Part shown: positions 1 through 6,022 of the stretch, piece after piece | Layout: each line of letters begins with the position of its first letter | How positions within the stretch are numbered: the first letter of the stretch is position 1 | DNA from: DASPOJ01 sp049790315 | GTDB taxonomy: Bacteria > Acidobacteriota > Terriglobia > Acidiferrales > UBA7541 | Direction: 5' to 3' | Length of the DNA: 8,358 nucleotides | NCBI GenBank assembly: GCA_049790315.1 | Contig: JBAQYV010000018.1 | Coordinates: 1-8,358 of the forward strand | Position numbers and translations under genes: made by a program | Notes under the pieces: generated by a model | Seen by the model: only the letters and a program-made list of their open reading frames with translations | The model's database searches: none | What the model was told of the DNA's origin: nothing

Positions 1-2
1 GC

Positions 3-134
3 GTGGCGGCGCGCCAGCTTCGCTTCGGCCTCAACAGTTACCAGCCGCGCGCGAACGCGCCGTACGAAGAACTCGATTCGCTTTTCGCTGTAGACGCGCG
101 CCGCGCCGAAGAACTTTTGCGTCACACCGACTAG
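3..134 (+). CDS. C-terminal fragment of an unrecognised protein (cut by the window edge)
   Basis: Frame 3 is open from the left edge to a TAG stop at 132-134 and encodes 43 residues; the gene must begin outside the window. The fragment reads plausibly as protein, with a hydrophilic acidic and arginine-rich tail that contains NSYQPRANAPYEELDSLF and ends in ELLRHTD. Most of its third codon positions are G or C, as in the certain genes nearby. The other two + strand frames lack this bias or are interrupted. No signal peptide, membrane helix or motif is visible, and I do not recognise the family. It is convergent with the VWFA-related gene, with 43 bp between the two stop codons. The GTG at position 3 is probably an internal valine and not a start. 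Confidence 0.55.
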   Translation: MAARQLRFGLNSYQPRANAPYEELDSLFAVDARRAEELLRHTD

Positions 135-177
135 GCGCGAATAATCTCGGCGCCATCGCCTGCTAATTCAATGCGCG

Positions 178-1302
178 CTAATCCGGAATATTCGATTTCG
201 GCGCCATGTATCCCTGCCGCGCGTACACGTAAAACTTAACTTTTTTCCCTTTTTGGTCGAGCACGGTGAGTGGCCCGCCATCCGGCGCCACCAAATCGAT
301 TCTGATCTTGCGATATTTCCCGTCCGTAGCTTTGTTCGACGGAACATAGGCCAGGCTGTATTGGCTGCGCAGGCTCGCCGCGACATCTTTGAAAATGTCG
401 GGAATCTCTCCTTCGAAATTCGGGAACCAGGCTCGCCCCCCGGTCAACTTCGCAAAAGTATTCAGTTCATTTTGCGCCTGTAGAAACGTCATGCTGGTCG
501 GCTGCCCTTGAAATGTGTTGGCGCCGGCCGTGCTGACGAAGAAAATCGAGACGTCGGTCTCCTTGAGCTCGGCCATGATTTTGTCGAGCGTCAACTTGCT
601 GAACGTATCGATCCCCGTACCGAGCAGCAGAATGGCTTTCTTGCCTTTGACGTCGCGCAAGCGGTCGATTGTGTCGGCGAGGGCGTCGAACATATTCGCT
701 TCGTGGAAAGGCGGAAAGATCATAGTGGAGAGCGCGTTGATCACCTGCGTCGTGTCGTGGGTGAAGTCCACCTCGATTTGCGTATTCATGGAATAGGATT
801 CGAGCGCCACCCAGTCGGTGGGGCGAAGCAATCCCAGAAATTCAGCGGCCCAGTTTCTGCCGTTGTAAAAGAAAAATCCGCCGCCAAGCGTGCTGAATTC
901 CACCAGCAGAACGATCGTGATCGGCGCCTCGGTGGGCCCGAAGCTCGTGATCGTCTGCGGAACGTTGTCTTCAAAAACGCGAAAATTTTCCTTTTTCAGG
1001 CCCGGCAAGTATGTGCCGTTATTGTCGGTCACCACCACGTCTACGTTGACTTCGGGAACCGTTACCGAAATCGAATAGCCGCCCGCCGGGGCTTGTTGCG
1101 ATGCCGGTGGCTGTTGCGACACCGGCGCGGCCGCTGCGGGCGGTGCTTGCTCAGGCGCGGGTTGTTGAGCGGCCGGCTGCTGCGTGGGCTGCACCGGCCC
1201 CGATTCTTGCCCGGCCGCGCGAAGATCGCCCGCCGGAAATGCGAATGTACATATCAGCACGCCTAAGAATGCGCTGCGAATGACGGCGATGATCGACGAC
1301 AT
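178..1302 (-). CDS. Exported VWFA-related (acidobacterial-type) domain protein
   Basis: The 374-residue protein has an N-terminal signal peptide (hydrophobic core about residues 4-24, likely cleavage near LRA29). A Pro/Gln/Ala-rich low-complexity linker follows at about 33-74. The rest is a von Willebrand factor A-like domain (about 80-365) of the type annotated 'VWFA-related Acidobacterial domain'. Family marks include NVDVVVTDNNG (86-96), the GLKKENFRVFED strand region (101-112), the first Rossmann strand ITIVLLVEFS (128-137), KKAILLLGTGIDTFSK (221-236) and the tail LRSQYSLAYVPSN (311-323). VWA domains usually bind a divalent metal through a DxSxS motif; here the corresponding site reads EFSTL and looks degenerate, so metal-independent protein binding in the periplasm or outside the cell is an inference. 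The ATG start has a strong Shine-Dalgarno (GAGGAG, 9 nt upstream). Exact substrate or partner is unknown. It is divergent from the M20 peptidase gene. Confidence 0.9.
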   Translation of the reverse strand: MSSIIAVIRSAFLGVLICTFAFPAGDLRAAGQESGPVQPTQQPAAQQPAPEQAPPAAAAPVSQQPPASQQAPAGGYSISVTVPEVNVDVVVTDNNGTYLPGLKKENFRVFEDNVPQTITSFGPTEAPITIVLLVEFSTLGGGFFFYNGRNWAAEFLGLLRPTDWVALESYSMNTQIEVDFTHDTTQVINALSTMIFPPFHEANMFDALADTIDRLRDVKGKKAILLLGTGIDTFSKLTLDKIMAELKETDVSIFFVSTAGANTFQGQPTSMTFLQAQNELNTFAKLTGGRAWFPNFEGEIPDIFKDVAASLRSQYSLAYVPSNKATDGKYRKIRIDLVAPDGGPLTVLDQKGKKVKFYVYARQGYMAPKSNIPD

Positions 1303-1498
1303 CGGCGTTGTCTCCTCTATGCCTGACCCCGTAGCTCCGCTGTTCTAACTGTTTAACGTTGAGATGCTGCCATGAAACCTCGGGATGTTCAATTCCACTC
1401 CGTTCGCGCGATCATCGGAGGAGCAGGGCGCGCGAGAGTCGTGTTACGATAAATTGCTCCGCGTCGAGCCCGCAAGTTTTCCGAAACAGGAGAGCGGA
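1303..1498. promoter_or_regulatory. Divergent intergenic region between the VWFA-related and M20 peptidase genes
   Basis: These 196 bp separate two divergent start codons and so must carry the promoters of both genes (inference). I could not find a convincing pair of -35 and -10 boxes on either strand. The best -10-like candidate for the + gene is TACGAT within 'gttacgataaatt' (about 1443-1455), without a matching -35 box. Clear ribosome binding sites sit at both ends: GGAGA-like on the - strand at about 1311-1317 and AGGAGAG at 1488-1494 on the + strand. A short inverted repeat, CTCCG (1398-1402) with CGGAG (1416-1420), lies in the leader of the peptidase gene; its role, if any, is unknown. 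Confidence 0.4.
1488..1494 (+). promoter_or_regulatory. Ribosome binding site deciding the M20 peptidase start
   Basis: AGGAGAG lies 4 nt before the ATG at 1499. It supports that start over the longer open frame from 1385, whose extra 38 residues would precede and spoil the signal peptide and have no ribosome binding site of their own. Confidence 0.7.
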
Positions 1499-2962
1499 AT
1501 GAATCGTGGCATTCGGTGGATGGTTGTATTTTCTGTGGCCTTGATGGCGGCGTCTGCGCTGCGCGCGCAGCAAAATCCCCCGTTGAACGCCCCTGCTACG
1601 CCCGGCATGGTTTCGCCGTCCGTGAATTTGGATTCGCTGTCTCAGGAAGCCGCCGGGTGGCTGACCGATTTGATCCGCATCAACACGACGAATCCGCCCG
1701 GCAACGAAATGGCCGCCGCGAAATACATCGCCGGCGTGCTCGACAAAGAAGGCATCCAATCGGAAACCATCGAGATCGCGCCCGGCCGCGGAATCGTGGT
1801 CGCGCGGTTGCAAGCTGGGTCCATGGCGGATCCCTCGCAAGCGCTATTGCTGCTGGGCCACCTGGATGTTGTCGGCGTGGACAAAACCAAATGGAGCGTA
1901 GATCCGTTCGCCGCGACCACGCGCGACGGCTACCTCTACGGCCGCGGCGCGATCGACGACAAGGGCATGGTCGCCGCGAATCTGGCGGTTTTTATCGCCA
2001 TCAAGCGCTCGGGAATGCGCCTGGGCCGCGATCTCGTTTTTCTGGCCGACGACGACGAGGAGGAAGGCGGCTCGGCGAGCATCAAGCCGGCGATCGCGAA
2101 GTATTGGGACAAATTCGCATGCGGTTTCGCACTCAATGAAGGCGGCTCGGTGCGTCTGAACAGCTCCGGCAAGGTCCAATATGTCGGCGTGGAAGCGAGC
2201 GAAAAGGTCGCCTACAACGTGACCGTCACCGCGCGCGGCACTTCCGGCCATGCTTCGCGGCCGTTGCCCGACAACTCCATCGTGCACCTTTCCGCCGCGA
2301 TCGCAAAAATCGGCGCCTTCCAGACTCCGCCCGAACCCACAGCAATCACGCTGCGGTACTTCGAGGGAATCGCGCCAACCGAAGACGACGAAACTGGCAA
2401 ATGGATGCGCGCCATCGATCAACCCGAGCGCCTGGGACTCGCCGTGAATCACTTGGGCGACGATAATCCGGCATGGGGCGCGATGCTGCACAACACGATC
2501 GTCCCGACGATGCTTCAAGCAGGCGTTCGTGTAAACGTGATTCCTTCCGAGGCAACCGCCAATCTGAATATTGGCCTAATGCCTGGCGATTCGATTTACG
2601 ACATCATGGCCCAGCTCACGAAAACTGTGGCCGATCCCCAGATCAAGCTCGCGCTCGCGCCGGACTCCGGCGAAAATGCGCCCGCATCTTCGCTTGATTC
2701 GCCGCTCTATAAAACGATCGAGCGCATCGCGCCGCAAGATTTCCCCGGCACGGTGGTTGTACCCGAACTTTCAACCGGCGCCACCGATTCGGCGCAATTG
2801 CGGCTGCACAACGTGCAGGCCTTCGGCTTGTTGCCGTTTCCGTTGACGGATGGCGACGACGCGCGCATGCATGCCGACGATGAACGCATTCCGCTCGCGA
2901 GCATCAAGCCGGGCGTCGCATTTTTGTATCACGTGGTTAGTAGTTTCGTTCAGGCGCAATGA
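1499..2962 (+). CDS. Exported M20-family metallopeptidase / amidohydrolase (M20/M25/M40)
   Basis: This 487-residue zinc-type hydrolase cleaves C-terminal or N-acyl amide bonds of peptides or acylated amino acids. The exact substrate is not readable; it resembles carboxypeptidase S/PM20D1-like members. The start at 1499 is preferred over an in-frame ATG at 1385. AGGAGAG sits 4 nt upstream of it, and it puts a signal peptide at the N-terminus (core about 6-20, likely cleavage after LRA23), so a periplasmic location is likely. Active-site landmarks are HLD (H121, D123), GRGAIDDKG (148-156, bridging Asp D153), DEEEG (186-190, general base E187 and ligand E188), SGHASRP in the lid/dimerisation domain (249-255) and the C-terminal ligand H458 in RMHADDERIP. 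The usual DEGG segment reads NEGG (213-216), which may alter the fifth ligand. It lies 52 bp ahead of pyruvate kinase on the same strand with no terminator visible, so cotranscription is likely. Confidence 0.9.
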   Translation: MNRGIRWMVVFSVALMAASALRAQQNPPLNAPATPGMVSPSVNLDSLSQEAAGWLTDLIRINTTNPPGNEMAAAKYIAGVLDKEGIQSETIEIAPGRGIVVARLQAGSMADPSQALLLLGHLDVVGVDKTKWSVDPFAATTRDGYLYGRGAIDDKGMVAANLAVFIAIKRSGMRLGRDLVFLADDDEEEGGSASIKPAIAKYWDKFACGFALNEGGSVRLNSSGKVQYVGVEASEKVAYNVTVTARGTSGHASRPLPDNSIVHLSAAIAKIGAFQTPPEPTAITLRYFEGIAPTEDDETGKWMRAIDQPERLGLAVNHLGDDNPAWGAMLHNTIVPTMLQAGVRVNVIPSEATANLNIGLMPGDSIYDIMAQLTKTVADPQIKLALAPDSGENAPASSLDSPLYKTIERIAPQDFPGTVVVPELSTGATDSAQLRLHNVQAFGLLPFPLTDGDDARMHADDERIPLASIKPGVAFLYHVVSSFVQAQ

Positions 2963-3014
2963 CCAGCCGCTCCGGCGCTGACCGCCTTGCGCTCGCAGAA
3001 GCAATGGGAGACCC

Positions 3015-4487
3015 ATGAAATTCCGGCACGCCAAAATTGTCTGTACCTTAGGTCCGGCAAGCGATTCGCTTCCGATGATCACCCGCCTGATGCGCGCCGG
3101 TATGGACGTCGCGCGATTGAATTTTTCGCACGGCACACATGAAGGCCATGCCGGGCTGATCGGGCGCCTCCGCGAAGCATCGGGAAAATTGCAGAAACCC
3201 ATCGCGCTCGTCGCCGATCTGCAAGGTCCGAAAATTCGCACAGGATTGCTCGTCGATGGCCAGCCGGTGCACCTGCGCGCTGGCCAACGCTTCACGATTT
3301 CAACCGATGGCGCCGCAGGCACAAGCGCCGGCGTTTCCACCACGTATCGGCGCCTGCCGCAGGAGGTAAAGCGCGGCGATCGCATCCTGCTTGCCGACGG
3401 GCTGATCGAGCTGCGCGTGAAATCGTCCGGCCGCACCGAAATCATCTGCGAAGTTTCGAACGGCGGCGATCTCGGCCAGAACAAAGGCATCAATTTGCCG
3501 GGCGTGCACCTGCGCGTGCCGGCTCTCACACCGAAGGACCGCGAAGACCTGGCCTTCGCGCTATCTCACGGCGCCAATTACATCGCCGTCAGTTTCATTC
3601 GCCGCGGTGAAGACGTGCGCACCGTGCGCGCGGCGATCGCGCGCGCCGGCTCGACCACGCCGATCATCGTGAAACTCGAAAAACCCGAGGCCATCGACAA
3701 CTTGGATGAAATCCTGACGCTGGCCGACGGCGTGATGGTGGCGCGCGGCGATTTGGGCGTGGAGATGAACCCCGAGCGCGTGCCCGTGGTGCAGAAACAT
3801 GTTATCGCGCGTGCGCGCGACGCCCGCCGTCCCGTGATCACGGCCACGCAAATGCTTGAATCGATGATCGAAAATCCGCGTCCTACGCGCGCCGAAGCTT
3901 CTGACGTGGCCAATGCCGTTTTCGACGGCACCGACGCGCTGATGCTTTCCGCCGAAACCGCGAGCGGTCGCTATCCTGTCGAATCCGTTCAGATGATGGA
4001 CCGCATCATCGCCGAAGCCGAAGCGCACATCGGCCAGTATCCGCGGCCCGCGCCACACAGGCTTGACGTCGCGGAGACCACGGCCGAACTGATCTGCCAC
4101 GCATCCGAAGAGCTGCAAATGAAAGTGATTGCCGTATTCACGCAAACCGGCCCGACCGCGCGCCTGGTTTCAAAGCACCGCCCGCGTCCGCCCGTGGTGG
4201 CGTTTTCTCCCGTGCAGACCACGCGCCGTATGATGTCGCTCTATTGGGGAGTCCTGCCGCGAACGATCGGCACGATCCGAAGCCTCGAGGACCTGGAAGA
4301 AATGGCGGAGCGCCGGCTGATCGAGGAGGGCTTGGTCCGCAGGGGCGATGTCATTGGGATTGTCGCGGGGACGCCATTCAATGTCGGCGGCACAACAAAC
4401 TTCATGAAATTCCACGTGGTGGGCACGCCTGCGAACGGCGCGTCGCCGCAAATATCGGGCAAGCTAAAGCCGCGTGATTCCGCCTAG
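3015..4487 (+). CDS. pyk: Pyruvate kinase
   Basis: This 490-residue cytoplasmic enzyme catalyses the last step of glycolysis, phosphoenolpyruvate plus ADP to pyruvate plus ATP. Its length fits the bacterial family (about 470-590). The N-terminal barrel opens with KIVCTLGPAS (7-16) and ARLNFSHG (33-40), which holds the substrate-binding R34, N36 and S38. The B domain spans about 70-165. The signature IIVKLEKPEAI (217-227) holds catalytic K220 and metal ligand E222; the second metal ligand is D246 in ARGDLGVE, and T278 lies in TATQMLESM. The C-terminal regulatory domain (about 350-475) begins its effector/phosphate loop at FTQTGPTAR (375-383). The K+ site region reads DLQGPKIRTG (68-77), with Lys at the position that is Glu in potassium-dependent enzymes; this suggests a K+-independent enzyme. 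GGGAG lies 4 nt before the ATG. It follows the M20 peptidase gene by 52 bp and runs tail-to-tail into the rhomboid gene with no spacer. Confidence 0.97.
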   Translation: MKFRHAKIVCTLGPASDSLPMITRLMRAGMDVARLNFSHGTHEGHAGLIGRLREASGKLQKPIALVADLQGPKIRTGLLVDGQPVHLRAGQRFTISTDGAAGTSAGVSTTYRRLPQEVKRGDRILLADGLIELRVKSSGRTEIICEVSNGGDLGQNKGINLPGVHLRVPALTPKDREDLAFALSHGANYIAVSFIRRGEDVRTVRAAIARAGSTTPIIVKLEKPEAIDNLDEILTLADGVMVARGDLGVEMNPERVPVVQKHVIARARDARRPVITATQMLESMIENPRPTRAEASDVANAVFDGTDALMLSAETASGRYPVESVQMMDRIIAEAEAHIGQYPRPAPHRLDVAETTAELICHASEELQMKVIAVFTQTGPTARLVSKHRPRPPVVAFSPVQTTRRMMSLYWGVLPRTIGTIRSLEDLEEMAERRLIEEGLVRRGDVIGIVAGTPFNVGGTTNFMKFHVVGTPANGASPQISGKLKPRDSA

Positions 4488-5267
4488 CTAATTGACCCAG
4501 TTATCGGGCCGCGAGGGCGGCTCGTCGTGGTGATCGCGCACATACACGTCGAATTTCCGCCGTGCGCGTTTGCGTTTCCAATCAAGATACCCGTTCCGCG
4601 CGCGAAACATAAACGATCCGCGCCGTAAATAGAGGTAGCCCACCAGCGCCCCGCCCAGATGCGTTACGTGGCTGACGTTGTCTCCACCCGCCCCCAGTGT
4701 GAAAAAGAACTCGATGGCCACCGCGGCGATCACGTAAATCTTCATGGGAATTTGCACGGGAAACGGAATCAGCCACACTTGGCGATCCGGAAACATCATG
4801 GCCGCGGCCACCAGCACGCCGTAGATCGCGCCCGACGCGCCGATGGTGGGCACCAGCGACATTCCAACGCCACGCGGGTCGAATACGGTCTTCACAAGGA
4901 TGTTTACCACCCCCGCTCCTATGCCGGTCACCAGAAAAAAGTTCCAGAAGCGGCGCGTGCCCCACGTGCGTTCCAGGTCCACTCCAAACATCCAGAGGAA
5001 AAGCATGTTGAGCAATAAATGCAGTATGCCGCCGTGCAGAAAGATGTACGTGAGCGGTTGCCACAACCATCCGCGATGCGTCACATAATACGGCGCGAGT
5101 CCCAGCACGTGGTTCAGATATCCCGTCATCGCCGGCGCAAAGAATAGTTGCACCAGCGTCTGGAGCAGGAAAACAGCCGTGCACAGCAGCACGATCGCTT
5201 TGATCGCGGGCGTGACAAACCCTTTCCAATTTGTGCGGAAACCGAACGAGCGTGCCGAAGAACTCAT
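4488..5267 (-). CDS. Rhomboid-family intramembrane serine protease
   Basis: This 259-residue polytopic membrane protein belongs to peptidase family S54, which cuts transmembrane segments of other membrane proteins within the bilayer. The catalytic dyad is visible: S145 in IGASG (142-146) and H203 in HVTHLGG (200-206). HGGILHLLLN (78-87) supplies the oxyanion/structural residues H83 and N87, equivalent to H150 and N154 of E. coli GlpG, and H78 matches H145. Six helices are expected at about 21-42, 72-95, 107-127, 143-160, 175-192 and 202-214, with the ERTWG loop (99-103) between helices 2 and 3. A long Arg/Lys-rich tail (215-259) is probably cytoplasmic. The Shine-Dalgarno is weak (GAAG at about 5272-5275), consistent with translation as the third gene of a - strand operon, 58 bp behind the TMEM175-like gene. 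The natural substrate is unknown. Confidence 0.95.
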   Translation of the reverse strand: MSSSARSFGFRTNWKGFVTPAIKAIVLLCTAVFLLQTLVQLFFAPAMTGYLNHVLGLAPYYVTHRGWLWQPLTYIFLHGGILHLLLNMLFLWMFGVDLERTWGTRRFWNFFLVTGIGAGVVNILVKTVFDPRGVGMSLVPTIGASGAIYGVLVAAAMMFPDRQVWLIPFPVQIPMKIYVIAAVAIEFFFTLGAGGDNVSHVTHLGGALVGYLYLRRGSFMFRARNGYLDWKRKRARRKFDVYVRDHHDEPPSRPDNWVN

Positions 5268-5325
5268 CGATCTTCAGTCTAAGGGCCGAAACTCCGAGAG
5301 TCAAAGTCCGCGCCGCACATTCTCG

Positions 5326-5958
5326 TTAATTCGCGCTGCGCCCTTCGAGCACTGCGGCGAAGTAACGGTCCACGCGGCCCGGAATGATGTACATCACGGG
5401 GATTGCCAGATACAGAACGCTGGCGAGAAATGGATGGATGAACGAAAGTGCGATCGAAACGCCGCACAGTATCGGGCATGCCAGCAACCGATGCGTAACC
5501 AGCCGCAGGCCTTTCTTGTCCACGGAACCGCCGAGCAGACGGCCTTCGCTGGTCGCGTAACGCAGGTGCGCGTAGAGCAGCAGCGCCGCCAGAGCCAAAT
5601 TGAGGCCGTACCAGATTACGGCGGCGCGCTGGCCCGGGTAGTCGCCGAGCAATGCGGCCGAAAACGGCAGCAGCGTGATCGAGAAGAGAAACGTAATATT
5701 GATCCAGATCGAATTCCGGTCAATCCGGCGAAGGAAGTAAAAATGATTGTGGTGCGCGATCCAGAATATTCCCAGCATCGCAAACGTGACGCCATAGATG
5801 AAGAAATCCGGCCACAGCGCGAACAGCCTGCGGGGCAGTTCCGCAACGGCTGCGCCCGCGAGCTCCGGCACATGAATGTCGAAGACCATCAGCGTCATGG
5901 CGATGGCGAAGACGCCGTCGGTAAGCGTCTCTACTCGGCCCTTCGTCAGGCCGCCCAT
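5326..5958 (-). CDS. TMEM175/DUF1211-family integral membrane protein (putative K+ channel subunit)
   Basis: The 210-residue protein matches the bacterial DUF1211 family, homologous to the lysosomal potassium channel TMEM175; bacterial members are six-helix subunits that form tetrameric cation channels. The first helix carries the family pattern R-x3-F-S-D in the variant form R8-x3-L12-T13-D14, followed by GVFAIAMTLMVFDIHVPEL (15-33). T22 sits about where bacterial members carry a pore-lining threonine. Other family-like segments are FWIAHHNHFYF (65-75) and LLPFSAALLGDYP (96-108). Helices are expected at about 14-30, 52-70, 83-103, 112-132, 156-173 and 176-193. The ATG is preceded by AGGA with 10 nt spacing. 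It is the middle gene of the - strand cluster, 64 bp after the OPT transporter. Membrane assignment and family are secure; channel activity and ion selectivity are inferred from homologues. Confidence 0.88.
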   Translation of the reverse strand: MGGLTKGRVETLTDGVFAIAMTLMVFDIHVPELAGAAVAELPRRLFALWPDFFIYGVTFAMLGIFWIAHHNHFYFLRRIDRNSIWINITFLFSITLLPFSAALLGDYPGQRAAVIWYGLNLALAALLLYAHLRYATSEGRLLGGSVDKKGLRLVTHRLLACPILCGVSIALSFIHPFLASVLYLAIPVMYIIPGRVDRYFAAVLEGRSAN

Positions 5959-6003
5959 CTCCGCTTTTTCCTGATTGGTTACGATGGAGAGCCCGCCTTC
6001 GCC

Positions 6004-6018
6004 CGGCGCCGCGCGCCG
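6004..6018 (-). other. GC-only hairpin just after the OPT transporter stop codon
   Basis: A perfect 6-bp inverted repeat, CGGCGC (6004-6009) and GCGCCG (6013-6018), with a 3-nt loop starts 4 nt beyond the transporter's TGA. On the - strand it is followed by GGGCGAAGG and not by a run of T, so it is not a classical intrinsic terminator. It could weaken read-through into the downstream genes or protect the 3' end of a processed transcript; both are inference. Confidence 0.4.
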
Positions 6019-6022
6019 AACA

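Noticed and set aside
134..154. Weak inverted repeat GGCGC (134-138) / GCGCC (150-154) between the first two convergent genes, considered as a terminator
   Set aside because: The stem is only 5 bp with an 11-nt loop and no T run follows, so it is not distinguishable from chance in GC-rich DNA.
508..1266. Long + strand open frame (252 codons) opposite the VWFA-related gene
   Set aside because: Its translation is rich in Arg, His and Gln with no motif, and it lies wholly antisense to a gene with a signal peptide, family motifs and a strong ribosome binding site.
1385..1498. Longer N-terminus for the M20 peptidase starting at 1385
   Set aside because: It would put 38 polar residues before an obvious signal peptide and has no ribosome binding site, whereas the ATG at 1499 has AGGAGAG at good spacing.
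1844..2518. - strand open frame of 224 codons opposite the M20 peptidase
   Set aside because: No recognisable domain; composition is that of an antisense shadow of a GC-rich gene whose sense frame carries all the catalytic residues.
3561..4145. - strand open frame of 194 codons opposite pyruvate kinase
   Set aside because: His/Arg-rich shadow with no motif, entirely inside a highly conserved enzyme gene.
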